Positions 45,615 through 55,666 of a stretch of DNA of 64,000 bases are shown piece after piece. The stretch lies in assembly GCF_000006945.2 (NCBI RefSeq), contig NC_003197.2:1674001-1738000 (forward strand). The letters are read 5' to 3'. The translations under genes and the position numbers were made by a program. This DNA is from Salmonella enterica subsp. enterica serovar Typhimurium str. LT2 (GTDB taxonomy: Bacteria > Pseudomonadota > Gammaproteobacteria > Enterobacterales > Enterobacteriaceae). The notes under the pieces were generated by a model that worked only from the letters and a program-made list of their open reading frames with translations, was not told the DNA's origin and made no database searches. Every line of letters starts with the position of its first letter. The first letter of the stretch is position 1.

Positions 45615-46016
45615 ATGCCTATTTCGATTTGTAAACATGGTGCTCCTTTTGTTGTTCAACATGAAAATCGGTACGGTTCCGGTGCAAGTCAGTCATCATC
45701 ACTTTCAAAATCAATCCGCCATATTAGCAACTCTCATGAGGAAATAAAATTTATAAGTTGCTATAGTGCAAATGGAGCCTGTTTTTCCAATGCACAGATG
45801 CTAGCCAATGCCTCAGGGAGGCCTGTTATAGGTTACTATGGGAAAATAAATAAGTTAACAGCCAGTCTGGATAATAGCGGTCGTATATTCCGCCCACAGC
45901 ATAAGCTTGCGGCCAATATTTGTTATGTAGGTAATCGGCTTCTGAGCGCTCCAGTTCAACTTGGGTTTGGCCTGAAACATCTGCTAACCTGTCACTCAAA
46001 TGGTAATGTCAGATAA
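45615..46016 (+). CDS. steB: Type III effector SteB
   Basis: 133 residues beginning MPISICKHGAPFVVQHENRY. I recognise this as SteB (STM1629), a Salmonella translocated effector reported to be secreted through both the SPI-1 and SPI-2 systems. It lacks the WEK(I/M)xxFF signal of SifB/SseJ, has no membrane segment and no obvious catalytic motif. AGG precedes the ATG by a few bases. AT-rich upstream region. Host target unknown to me. Confidence 0.9.
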   Translation: MPISICKHGAPFVVQHENRYGSGASQSSSLSKSIRHISNSHEEIKFISCYSANGACFSNAQMLANASGRPVIGYYGKINKLTASLDNSGRIFRPQHKLAANICYVGNRLLSAPVQLGFGLKHLLTCHSNGNVR

Positions 46017-46144
46017 AGTGTCATGCCATGTCCTTCCCGGCATTGCTATTCCACAGCCTACAGATATGGGCGCTCAGTTCTTTCCTCAATCGTTGCTATG
46101 GGAAGTTCTGCCGTCATTTCACGCTCTTGCCAACCAGCATTTTA

Positions 46145-46861
46145 TTAAAGCCTGACTTTTACCAGAGTAATTTCATAAGAGTGCCCATCTTCTGGTCTAA
46201 AAATAATAAATCTATTGTTATTTTTAGTAAAGGATTTCGACAAAATAAAACTATCATGATATCTGGCCAGGACGTAGTACCAGCCTCCATCATACAATAT
46301 CATTTCGTATTCTTTCTTTAATTGTGGTTTATAGATCCCAACAAAAAAAGAAAATATAAAAAAATATATAATAAAACCAAGCATAACTATAGTGAAACAA
46401 TGCCTTCGCACCCAACTGAGTTGCGTAAAACAAATCACTGGCATCAATTTACTATAAAAACGCATCCCCACCGATAAGCATAAAGCTACCAGTAAAATGA
46501 TAAAAAAAAGCTCCCACAAAAACGATTCTGTTAAGAGAGAAAACTCGATAACAATTGGAATAAAGAACAAAACCGCTGCCAAAAAAAGACGTAAAAAGCT
46601 AATGTCGTGGATACGTGCTTTTTGCTTTACTAGAAAAAATAATAGAATACCCACTCCCCACGCTATTATGAATATAGCCATCAGGCTAATCGCATGGAAT
46701 AGACTTCGGGCAATGTTGTCAGGGCCGACGCCTACATACCACCACGGGAAACCATAGTACGCGGAGACGCCCCAGCCATAAAAATAGGCGCTTCCCCATC
46801 CCAAACCACCTAAATAGGCCAAAAGCATCGAAGAGTTTTTAATAATTGAATCATCATTCAT
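46145..46861 (-). CDS. Uncharacterised inner-membrane protein (STM1630)
   Basis: A 238-residue AT-rich gene product with a short N-terminal segment containing one weak span (SMLLAYLGGLGWGSAYFYGW), three to four clear membrane helices (ISLMAIFIIAWGVGILLFFL, LFLAAVLFFIPIVIEF, LFFIILLVALCLSVGM and IVMLGFIIYFFIFSFFVGIY) and a C-terminal soluble tail of about 60 residues. I recognise no domain. No strong Shine-Dalgarno is seen. Salmonella-specific island gene; it converges with steB. Confidence 0.75.
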   Translation of the reverse strand: MNDDSIIKNSSMLLAYLGGLGWGSAYFYGWGVSAYYGFPWWYVGVGPDNIARSLFHAISLMAIFIIAWGVGILLFFLVKQKARIHDISFLRLFLAAVLFFIPIVIEFSLLTESFLWELFFIILLVALCLSVGMRFYSKLMPVICFTQLSWVRRHCFTIVMLGFIIYFFIFSFFVGIYKPQLKKEYEMILYDGGWYYVLARYHDSFILSKSFTKNNNRFIIFRPEDGHSYEITLVKVRL

Positions 46862-47286
46862 TATAGTTAACTCACTTAAGAAATATTTAATATGAAAATA
46901 GAAATCAAAATGTCACATAAAACACTAGCACTTTAGCAATAATAGTCGGATGATAAGTTTGTCTGTTTTTCCTGAGTATCAAGCCAGCTCATACTCACGC
47001 CAGCACACTAAAATCAGGAGTGGCTTCTTTTTTAGATCTTTGCCTTAGCCAGGCGCACACTCAATAATGATAGCAGTCAGATAATATGTACCAGGCATTA
47101 ACCTCACGTTGTTGATGATATATTTACTTCGTTGAAAAACAATAAACATTGTATGTATTTTATTGGCGACGAAAAACTGTTAAAGAAGCGTAATTCCATA
47201 TACACCATTTACCTGATTACTTTTCTTGCTAATATTTGCTAATTAATTATTTGCTAAAGCGTGTTTAATAAAGTAAGGAGGACACT
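46862..47286. other. Intergenic region upstream of sseJ
   Basis: 425 bp of AT-rich DNA between divergent STM1630 and sseJ. Contains AAGGAGG (47275-47281) as a strong ribosome binding site for sseJ. SsrB-dependent control is documented for sseJ, but an exact site cannot be assigned by eye. No ORF is supported. Confidence 0.45.
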
Positions 47287-48513
47287 ATGCCATTGAGTGT
47301 TGGACAGGGTTATTTCACATCATCTATCAGTTCTGAAAAATTTAATGCGATAAAAGAAAGCGCACGCCTTCCGGAATTAAGTTTATGGGAGAAAATCAAA
47401 GCATATTTCTTTACCACCCACCATGCAGAGGCGCTCGAATGTATCTTTAATCTTTACCACCATCAGGAACTGAATCTAACACCGGTACAGGTTCGCGGAG
47501 CCTACATCAAACTTCGAGCCTTAGCGTCTCAGGGATGTAAAGAACAGTTTATTATAGAATCACAGGAACACGCCGATAAGTTGATTATTAAAGATGATAA
47601 TGGTGAAAATATTTTGTCTATTGAGGTTGAATGTCATCCGGAAGCTTTTGGTCTTGCAAAAGAAATCAATAAATCACATCCCAAGCCCAAAAATATTTCT
47701 TTGGGTGATATTACCAGACTGGTATTTTTTGGCGACAGCTTGTCTGACTCCTTAGGGCGTATGTTTGAAAAAACACATCATATCTTACCCTCCTATGGTC
47801 AATACTTTGGCGGAAGGTTTACTAATGGATTTACCTGGACTGAGTTTTTATCATCTCCACACTTCTTAGGTAAAGAGATGCTTAATTTTGCTGAAGGGGG
47901 AAGTACATCGGCAAGCTATTCCTGCTTTAATTGCATCGGTGACTTTGTATCAAATACGGACAGACAAGTCGCATCTTACACCCCTTCTCACCAGGACCTG
48001 GCGATATTTTTATTGGGGGCTAATGACTATATGACACTACACAAAGATAATGTAATAATGGTCGTTGAGCAACAAATTGATGATATTGAAAAAATAATTT
48101 CCGGTGGAGTTAATAATGTTCTGGTCATGGGGATTCCCGATTTGTCTTTAACACCTTATGGCAAACATTCTGATGAAAAAAGAAAGCTTAAGGATGAAAG
48201 CATCGCTCACAATGCCCTGTTAAAAACTAATGTTGAAGAATTAAAAGAAAAATACCCCCAGCATAAAATATGCTATTACGAGACTGCCGATGCATTTAAG
48301 GTGATAATGGAGGCGGCCAGTAATATTGGTTATGATACGGAAAACCCTTATACTCACCACGGCTATGTACATGTTCCCGGGGCTAAAGACCCTCAGCTAG
48401 ATATATGTCCGCAATACGTCTTCAACGACCTTGTCCATCCAACCCAGGAAGTCCATCATTGTTTTGCCATAATGTTAGAAAGTTTTATAGCTCATCATTA
48501 TTCCACTGAATAA
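47287..48513 (+). CDS. sseJ: SPI-2 type III effector SseJ (glycerophospholipid:cholesterol acyltransferase)
   Basis: A 408-residue effector with the N-terminal translocation motif WEKIKAYFF at 34-42 and a GDSL lipase domain. Catalytic triad intact: Ser151 in GDSLSD, Asp247 in GAND, His384 in DLVHPTQEVHH. Translocated into host cells, where with RhoA it esterifies cholesterol on the vacuolar membrane. The uninterrupted frame argues against typhoidal serovars, in which sseJ is a pseudogene. Preceded by a strong AAGGAGG. Confidence 0.97.
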   Translation: MPLSVGQGYFTSSISSEKFNAIKESARLPELSLWEKIKAYFFTTHHAEALECIFNLYHHQELNLTPVQVRGAYIKLRALASQGCKEQFIIESQEHADKLIIKDDNGENILSIEVECHPEAFGLAKEINKSHPKPKNISLGDITRLVFFGDSLSDSLGRMFEKTHHILPSYGQYFGGRFTNGFTWTEFLSSPHFLGKEMLNFAEGGSTSASYSCFNCIGDFVSNTDRQVASYTPSHQDLAIFLLGANDYMTLHKDNVIMVVEQQIDDIEKIISGGVNNVLVMGIPDLSLTPYGKHSDEKRKLKDESIAHNALLKTNVEELKEKYPQHKICYYETADAFKVIMEAASNIGYDTENPYTHHGYVHVPGAKDPQLDICPQYVFNDLVHPTQEVHHCFAIMLESFIAHHYSTE

Positions 48514-48633
48514 AGTTCCATCGGCTGCGGTACGCCTTGAGCAAAACACAGCTCAATATCATAGTGCCGGTGGCATGAAAATATGATGCTATCTTTGCTG
48601 CCGATTGGTCAATAAGTGATACATAGTCTATGT

Positions 48634-48978
48634 TCAGTAAGACAAAAATGGATAGAGTCGATAAATCGCCACCGTAACTAAAATACTCACTATCACACTG
48701 ACAATAAAGTATGTTTTGAATGGCTGCTTTTGCGTTTTATGACGGAAGAGTTGTTGACCAACAATCGCCCCAGGCCACCCACCGACAACCCCAAACACCA
48801 ACAAAGTGGATTCCGGCACTCTGCGCCAGGTTTTACGTGCCGCCGTTTTGTCTATACCGTAGATCGCCAGCGTTAGCACATTGGCGAGCAGGAACCACAT
48901 CGCGACGGGATGCGATGTAAAAATGCTTCCGACCGCAGCGAAGATCAGGAGTAAATAACAAAAGCGGTTAAGATACAT
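48634..48978 (-). CDS. DUF1294 family membrane protein (STM1632)
   Basis: A 114-residue protein with three membrane spans and the DUF1294 core: YGIDKTAARKTWRRVPESTLL, then GGWPGAIVGQQLFRHKTQK. Inner-membrane, function unknown. GC content is higher than its neighbours. Oriented opposite to sseJ. Confidence 0.82.
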   Translation of the reverse strand: MYLNRFCYLLLIFAAVGSIFTSHPVAMWFLLANVLTLAIYGIDKTAARKTWRRVPESTLLVFGVVGGWPGAIVGQQLFRHKTQKQPFKTYFIVSVIVSILVTVAIYRLYPFLSY

Positions 48979-49093
48979 ATCATTATGTCATAGCAATAAT
49001 TAGGGGCATCGGAGCCCATTATACGCGATACATGCGCCTATGTGATGTAGAATTTTTTTCACTCAGCCAACGAGTCATTAAGGATTCATTTTT

Positions 49094-49120
49094 AATTACC
49101 ATGGTAATCATAAGGTAATT
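49094..49120. promoter_or_regulatory. Palindromic operator-like element with extra half-site
   Basis: ATTACCATGGTAAT (49095-49108) is a perfect palindrome; GGTAATT recurs at 49114-49120. Three GGTAAT-type half-sites in 27 bp look like a transcription-factor site, but the regulator and target are unknown. Confidence 0.35.
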
Positions 49121-49633
49121 AACGGCTGTGAACACGATTAAAATGGGTAAAGCCACCGAAAATGTTACCACCTTAACCGTTGCCAGGATAACTTAATGAA
49201 GAACCCTCTTTATTGCTGTTTGTTATCCGGTTGGCAGTCTCAGTTTTGGATTTATTAATCGTATTTATATTTATTACATAAGATGTACGATGTTAATTTG
49301 AGAATTTTATCTCAACAACCGTATATATTCAGATATTTCTGAATTAAGATTATCATCGATTAAAACAAGTTAACGTTTTGATAAACATAACAACATCGTC
49401 AGAAATCATGATTTGTTGTCGTTTGTTCATGAGACAAATAATTTATATGCTTGCAAATATAGATAGCACGCAAATCAACTTAGCTCAAAAAATGTATTTG
49501 ACAAGAAAAGATAAGTCTTTATATTGGCCCTGGATAGAGTGGTAAGATGATAATTAGAGACATGAAAGGCACCGTCACTGAAGCATTTATCTGCTTATCA
49601 TGTAAATATGTATGCGTAAATGGAGCATAAACT

Positions 49634-49768
49634 ATGTCCAGTATACTAATGTCTATGGTATCTTTACATTTTCACCTTTCATGGTGTCGCTGCACTCATA
49701 TCCAGTTGATATCTTATGGTATATTCAATCCATTCCCTTTGATGATTCCTGTCAAACCTCCTGATTAA
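49634..49768 (+). CDS. Candidate 44-residue small ORF upstream of dalS
   Basis: ATG at 49634 with GGAG (49622-49625) eight bases upstream, 44 codons to TAA. The product (starts MSSILMSMVSLHFHLSW) is His/Cys/Pro-rich and moderately hydrophobic but without a clear helix. It lies 116 bp before dalS. It could be a leader or simply chance. Confidence 0.2.
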   Translation: MSSILMSMVSLHFHLSWCRCTHIQLISYGIFNPFPLMIPVKPPD

Positions 49769-49845
49769 ATTAGTTAACAGCGATGGAATACATAACGTTA
49801 AGTACTTTACGCCTGCAAATGTCAGGCTCACGCCCTAATGCTTAA

Positions 49846-50646
<801 letters not shown>

Positions 50647-50652
50647 TAAGCT

Positions 50653-51300
50653 ATGTCATCAGGTAATATGCTGGCTATCTTTTATTTCCTATTGGAAGGG
50701 ATTGGTAATACGCTGCTTGTAACATTTACCTGTTTTCTCTCAGCGTTTTTGACCGGGCTTACAGTCGCCGTATTACGGCGACTATCCCCTCTTCCACTAC
50801 AGAAGATACTCGACGTACTGGTCTTTATTCTTCGGGGAATTCCAATACTTATTGCTGTTTTTCTTGTTTATTTTGGATTGCCATCGATTGGCATATATGT
50901 TTCACCACTGGTGGCCATGAACCTCAGCGTCGGCTTAATCAGCGGGAGTTATCTTGCCGAGGTGTTCAGAGGGGCGCTTAAATTAGTTGAGCCATTCGAA
51001 ATAACGGTAGCGAAAGTGGCAGGAATGCGTCAATTACAGGTTATAATAAATATTGAACTGCCACAGATGTTGCGATTTTCTGTGCCCGGTATTATCAATG
51101 AGTTTTCTTCTGTATTAAAAGCGACGCCCTTTGCTTATACTGTAGGCATCGCTGAAATAACGAAGCAGGCAATGTCACTGACAGCCATCACGCTGAACGG
51201 GTTACAGATTTATACTCTTGCCGGGGTATTATATTTCATTATTTATAAAGTATTTACTCTTCTGGCCGGAGTGTTTGAGAAAAAATATCGCATCAGTTGA
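50653..51300 (+). CDS. dalT: ABC transporter permease DalT
   Basis: 215 residues, His/Glu/Gln permease (HisM-type) with about five membrane helices and the EAA loop EPFEITVAKVAGMRQLQVIINIELPQ split around residues 115-140. Starts six bases after the dalS stop without a clear Shine-Dalgarno, so probably translationally coupled. Partner of DalV in a heterodimeric permease. The T/U/V lettering follows gene order and is less certain than the family. Confidence 0.85.
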   Translation: MSSGNMLAIFYFLLEGIGNTLLVTFTCFLSAFLTGLTVAVLRRLSPLPLQKILDVLVFILRGIPILIAVFLVYFGLPSIGIYVSPLVAMNLSVGLISGSYLAEVFRGALKLVEPFEITVAKVAGMRQLQVIINIELPQMLRFSVPGIINEFSSVLKATPFAYTVGIAEITKQAMSLTAITLNGLQIYTLAGVLYFIIYKVFTLLAGVFEKKYRIS

Positions 51301-51324
51301 ACCATAAAAATAGAGGTGATACTC

Positions 51325-52056
51325 ATGGCTTTACTGAAACTAAAAGAGATAAGTAAGGAATATTCAGGAAAAAAGGTTCTTGATACGGTTAGTCTGAAAA
51401 TTCAATCGGGAGACATGAAAGTAGTCATGGGGCCATCAGGTTGTGGAAAAACGACGCTTTTACGCTGTCTGCTTCGATTAGAAGAACCTGATTATGGCAA
51501 TATTTATTTTCACGGGAAAAATATTTACGACAAAGAATTTACTATTCTTGAGTTCAGAAAAAAAGTTGGTTGTGTCTTCCAGAATTACGCTTTGTATCGC
51601 CATCTTAACGTCATGGATAATATTACCCTTGCCCTATGTAAAGTGTTTGGCATGCCGGGACAACTAGCCCGGGAGAAAGCCTTACATGAGCTACAAAAAC
51701 TTGATATGGCCTCGCATAGCGCGAAATACCCTTCGCAATTATCGGGCGGCCAGCAACAGCGCGTCGCCCTGGCCCGAACAATGGTCACCGACCCAGAACT
51801 CATTATTTTTGATGAGCCGACGTCTGCGCTTGATCCGCTCATGACTCGTGAAGTCGGAATGTTGATCAAGCAACTTCACGACAATGGCGTCACTATATTA
51901 TGCGTCACTCATGATATTCGCCTCGCCAGATTACTAAGCGATAACGTAACGTTTCTTAATCATGGCAAAATTCGTGCAGAAGGCGCTTTTACCGATCTTG
52001 CCTTACGAGAAACGGATCCAGATATCCACTGTTTTTTTAGCGAGGCACAACGATGA
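51325..52056 (+). CDS. dalU: ABC transporter ATP-binding protein DalU
   Basis: 243 residues from the ATG at 51325, with AGAGG (51312-51316) at 8-base spacing; a GTG at 51316 lies inside that ribosome binding site and is rejected. Walker A GPSGCGKTTL, signature LSGGQQQRVALARTM, Walker B LIIFDEP and the His-loop CVTHD are all present. Energises D-alanine uptake. Stop overlaps the dalV start. Confidence 0.9.
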   Translation: MALLKLKEISKEYSGKKVLDTVSLKIQSGDMKVVMGPSGCGKTTLLRCLLRLEEPDYGNIYFHGKNIYDKEFTILEFRKKVGCVFQNYALYRHLNVMDNITLALCKVFGMPGQLAREKALHELQKLDMASHSAKYPSQLSGGQQQRVALARTMVTDPELIIFDEPTSALDPLMTREVGMLIKQLHDNGVTILCVTHDIRLARLLSDNVTFLNHGKIRAEGAFTDLALRETDPDIHCFFSEAQR

Positions 52057-52733
52057 TCGCTGGCTGGTCTCTCTTCTTTAATGACCTGACTGAACAACTG
52101 CCACTTGTTGTGGACGGTATTAAAGAAACCTGTAAACTTGCGCTGATTGTTTCCATCACCGGTTTTTTGTGGGGAATTATTATTTTCTTTCTGAGCCTGA
52201 GCCATCGCCCCGTGGTAAAAGCCATAACTCGACTGTACATGGATTTCTTTATCGGTACGCCACTCATTCTTATTCTATTTGTTATCTATTATGGTTTACC
52301 TCAATCTGGCATTCACCTGTCCTCTTTTACCGTGGCGGTTACAGGTTTTACCTTGAATGTCGGCGCATATAATGCCGCGTACATGACAACGGCCTATAAC
52401 GCATTGAATAAGTATGAAACGGAGGCAGCAGTCGTTCAGGGGTTGAACAAACGGCAGGTCTTTTTGTGGATTATACTGCCTCAGGTATTGCTGTCTTCCA
52501 TTCCAGCCTTAACGAATCAGGTGATTAATAACCTTAAAGACAGCACCATCGTTTTTCTTATCCAATATACTGAGTTTTTCGCGCGAATTCAGGAGGTTGC
52601 TGCAACCAGCTTTAAATTCTTCCATGCTTACCTTTTTGCCGCCATAGTGTATCTTATTGGCGTTACCTTTATCGTCGGTTTGACCCGGTTTTTAGAGCAT
52701 AGACTGCTTCGCCATTACGGTCAGGGTTACTGA
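52053..52733 (+). CDS. dalV: ABC transporter permease DalV
   Basis: A 226-residue polar amino-acid permease with about five helices; contains RLYMDFFIGTPLILILFVIY and the EAA-like loop NKYETEAAVVQGLNKRQVFL. Overlaps dalU by four bases (ATGA). Last gene of dalSTUV; 136 bp follow before the next gene. Confidence 0.88.
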   Translation: MIAGWSLFFNDLTEQLPLVVDGIKETCKLALIVSITGFLWGIIIFFLSLSHRPVVKAITRLYMDFFIGTPLILILFVIYYGLPQSGIHLSSFTVAVTGFTLNVGAYNAAYMTTAYNALNKYETEAAVVQGLNKRQVFLWIILPQVLLSSIPALTNQVINNLKDSTIVFLIQYTEFFARIQEVAATSFKFFHAYLFAAIVYLIGVTFIVGLTRFLEHRLLRHYGQGY

Positions 52734-52869
52734 GTTGTACTGCACTATTCTGATTAATTCACCACTGACATTATCAAAGTTATTTTTATTTAGCGTTGAT
52801 TAAGATTTTAACCTTCATTATTGCGTTAGATGTCCATTCTGGTCTAAGTCTTACTCCATTGAGGATATT

Positions 52870-54420
52870 ATGGCGCTACCACAACTATCAATATGGCAGC
52901 CCGGCGATGGGTTAAGAAAAATAAAGTATAAATATCATGTTTGTCTCATTGTCATATTCTCCGTCCTTATACGGTTGCTGTTTTTAACTGACCGCTACCT
53001 TTGGTGTGACGAAGCGTCCAGCGTGCTGATTAGTCGACATAGCGTAGATAATCTGCTCTTCCATGCCGCTTTTGACGTGCATCCTCCGCTTTATTATCTG
53101 TTACTGCATGACTGGATGATATTATGGGGTGATAGCATTGCAGCGGTACGCTCTCTCAGTCTACTCTTTGGGATCCTGACAGTTGTGCTGGTTATCGCGC
53201 TTACGCGATGGCTGGCAAATGAACGTACAGCCTTATTGGCGGGATGGTTCGCCGCCCTGATGCCGATGGCAGTCCATTACAGTCAAGAAACGCGCATGTA
53301 CGCGTTAATGGGAATGCTAACGCTCGCTGCCGCGTTAGCATTGATGATGTGGATAAAAACACCCACCCATAATCGCTATCTTGTCGCGTATGCTTTACTT
53401 ATGACGTTCAGCTTTTACACCCATTATTTCACCCTATTTACACTTATTGCCCACTGGATCGCAGTAACAATATTATCCTGCCAAAGCCATAAAACGGCCT
53501 GCTACCTTAAACTTCCTGGCTGGTGGTTTGCTAACCTGGCGATTGCTGTCGCTTATCTCCCCTGGTTGCCCGTATTGTTTAATTTACTGACTCATCTGGC
53601 GCAGTTGAGAGCCGGTAATGATATCGGTTGGATTCCCCCCGTAACATGGCGTGACCTGCCTGCGATGTACTGGCATTTTTTTACCGGAAACAACGGACAG
53701 GGTTTTCCGTCGTTCATTCTGTGGCTGGCTGTAGGAGGTTTTATCGGTACTGTGGGGCGAATATCTTTATGCAACGGAGAATATGAAAGATATCAGCTGA
53801 TATTATTTTGTAATCTGGTCATCCCTGTAATGCTGGTCTTCATCATTTCCTGGTGGATGCCGTTATTTATCGATCGTTATTTCTTCTTCTCATCGCTGAG
53901 CATTCCTCCCCTGCTCGCGGTATTACTTACCCGCGCAAAAAAAGCGGTTTGTGGCTTCTGGTTTATCTTATTCACCTTATTATTCGGCTATGGTTCATAT
54001 CATAATAACCCTGAGCACATAGACGAGTTTAAACCACTGGTAAACTATATTAATACCCGTCACCAGCCTAATGATGCCGTGGTAGTCAGTAAAATGTTCG
54101 ATTATTTAAGTTATGTGTATTATAATAAGCGAGATTATCGTACGTTTCTTTATACACCGCCTAACGCACACGGAACATCAGGCAGACCGAATGCCTATGG
54201 CTTTGGTTCACTGTTTTATGCGCAAGCCGATCAGACATATATTGATACTCTGACAACGCTTTCAAAAAGTTACCATCGTGTCTGGTTGGTAAGCGGCGGT
54301 AACTTTAGTCAGGATTACCCCTTGCCGTCAGAATGGCAAAATATCGCAAAATTCAGAAGTGGTAGATTTCAGGTACAATTATTTGTAATACCAACTCAAC
54401 AGGCGCGTCAAATGCAATGA
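52870..54420 (+). CDS. GT-C-type membrane glycosyltransferase-like protein (STM1637)
   Basis: A 516-residue inner-membrane protein with about 10-11 helices, similar to PMT/ArnT-type glycosyltransferases. The first periplasmic loop has the GT-C acidic motif WCDEASS (Asp47, Glu48) and HPPLYYLLLHDWM, and SQETRMYALMG follows. C-terminal soluble periplasmic part from about residue 380. Lipid-linked sugar donor and acceptor unknown. GAGG before the ATG. AT-rich, Salmonella-specific. It converges with a 31-codon gene right after its stop. Confidence 0.82.
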   Translation: MALPQLSIWQPGDGLRKIKYKYHVCLIVIFSVLIRLLFLTDRYLWCDEASSVLISRHSVDNLLFHAAFDVHPPLYYLLLHDWMILWGDSIAAVRSLSLLFGILTVVLVIALTRWLANERTALLAGWFAALMPMAVHYSQETRMYALMGMLTLAAALALMMWIKTPTHNRYLVAYALLMTFSFYTHYFTLFTLIAHWIAVTILSCQSHKTACYLKLPGWWFANLAIAVAYLPWLPVLFNLLTHLAQLRAGNDIGWIPPVTWRDLPAMYWHFFTGNNGQGFPSFILWLAVGGFIGTVGRISLCNGEYERYQLILFCNLVIPVMLVFIISWWMPLFIDRYFFFSSLSIPPLLAVLLTRAKKAVCGFWFILFTLLFGYGSYHNNPEHIDEFKPLVNYINTRHQPNDAVVVSKMFDYLSYVYYNKRDYRTFLYTPPNAHGTSGRPNAYGFGSLFYAQADQTYIDTLTTLSKSYHRVWLVSGGNFSQDYPLPSEWQNIAKFRSGRFQVQLFVIPTQQARQMQ

Positions 54421-54516
54421 TTACCGTTTTCTATCCAGTGCAGTGATAAACAGTACTGCCACTGCCAGACCGCCTAAAAGTAAGGTCCAGCCAAACGCTT
54501 CAAAAACCTCAATCAT
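54421..54516 (-). CDS. 31-residue single-span membrane protein (small ORF)
   Basis: ATG at 54516 (minus strand) preceded by TGGAGGCGAT (GGAGG four bases away), 31 codons, stop abutting the STM1637 stop. The product has an acidic N-terminus (MIEVFEAFGW), one hydrophobic helix (about residues 9-26) and a charged tail (LDRKR): the hallmark of enterobacterial small membrane proteins such as YncL or YnhF. Topology by the positive-inside rule: N-out, C-in. I do not recognise a named gene. Confidence 0.65.
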   Translation of the reverse strand: MIEVFEAFGWTLLLGGLAVAVLFITALDRKR

Positions 54517-54883
54517 ATCGCCTCCAGGTAGGTGATATTAAATAAAGATGGCTATCTCAGCGTAACATTTAAAATATCAATTAATGTGCAATAATCGCTT
54601 TATGTGTTTGAATAAATATTGTTCTTCCTGCATTTAATTGCATTGTTATTATCAAAGGGCTTAATACGCGTACATCAACGATTATTAATTATCAGCTTAT
54701 AATAATATGACTGTTCAATTCATTTATCAGCTATTATTATCCTCTATATTCTTTAAGATAACCGCTTAATTCATAATATCGCCTTTATTCGTCGCATTAA
54801 ATTACTCACTCACCTGATTAATGCTTGCCTAACGATTGCTTCGTTGTTTTAATTCCAGCGCGAAATTATTTAGTGAGAGAACA
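54517..54883. other. AT-rich intergenic region upstream of the methyltransferase gene
   Basis: 367 bp between the divergent 31-codon gene and the methyltransferase gene. Very AT-rich with several TATAAT-like stretches; presumed promoter region for both. No further ORF or RNA gene is supported. Confidence 0.4.
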
Positions 54884-55546
54884 ATGAAGCATACACAACA
54901 ATCAGGCGCAAAAGTCTATAACCCATTCACGCTTAGCTTATATGACTGGTGGGTACTCAATATCTCAAACAAATATGCCTGGAAGTGTCCTACTGATACG
55001 CGACTACTTCCTTTCTTCCTGCATCACATGGGCGAGACTCACCTGGATATTGGCGTAGGTACAGGTTATTACCTGAAACATGCACCTGCGACTCATGCCA
55101 TTTCGCTGATGGATTTAAATCCGGATAGCCTGAAAATAGCCGCCAGCCGAGTGGGTAATACGAAAATCCGCGCCACACTACAACACGATGTTTTCGACAC
55201 GTTCCCGGCGGACTGGCACGGGCGCTTCGATTCCGTTTCGATGTACTATCTTCTGCACTGCTTACCTGGTGAGATGACAACAAAAGCGAAGGCAATTAAA
55301 AATGCCGGTATGGCGCTTAAACCCGGCGGCACACTTTTTGGCGCCACGATTCTGGGCAAAGAGGTTCCTCACAATGCTTTTGGTAAGAAATTAATGGCTG
55401 TTTATAACAAGAAAGGAATATTCAGTAATACCAATGATTCAGCCGATACGTTACGCAGCGTGTTGGACGAACATTTCGCTAAGGTGACTTTGGAGCAACA
55501 TGGCGCCGTTGCGCTATTTTCCGCCACTACGCCACGCTCATCGTAA
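54884..55546 (+). CDS. SAM-dependent methyltransferase (STM1638)
   Basis: 220 residues from the ATG at 54884 (GAGAGA upstream; frame open to 54836 without a good start). Class I methyltransferase: motif I HLDIGVGTGYYLK (53-65), acidic loop ISLMDLNPDSL and LKPGGTLFGATILG post-motif. Resembles small-molecule methyltransferases; substrate unknown. Island gene at the right boundary before rydC-cybB. Confidence 0.82.
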   Translation: MKHTQQSGAKVYNPFTLSLYDWWVLNISNKYAWKCPTDTRLLPFFLHHMGETHLDIGVGTGYYLKHAPATHAISLMDLNPDSLKIAASRVGNTKIRATLQHDVFDTFPADWHGRFDSVSMYYLLHCLPGEMTTKAKAIKNAGMALKPGGTLFGATILGKEVPHNAFGKKLMAVYNKKGIFSNTNDSADTLRSVLDEHFAKVTLEQHGAVALFSATTPRSS

Positions 55547-55655
55547 GTACAGGCACTTCCGAGCGGTCGGCAGCGCGATCATGTGGGTTTAACCCGTTGA
55601 TTAAACATTGGATTACGGAATAGTAATTGCTTATTTTATTTGTCATACAAATAAG

Positions 55656-55661
55656 TATAAT
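55656..55661 (+). promoter_or_regulatory. -10 element of rydC
   Basis: Perfect TATAAT ending six bases before the expected RydC 5' end. No good -35 hexamer at the usual spacing. Confidence 0.6.
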
Positions 55662-55666
55662 ACCCG

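Noticed and set aside
49196..49258. 20-codon ORF (MKNPLYCC...) upstream of dalS
   Set aside because: Only a weak GGAT ribosome-binding sequence; too short to separate from chance.
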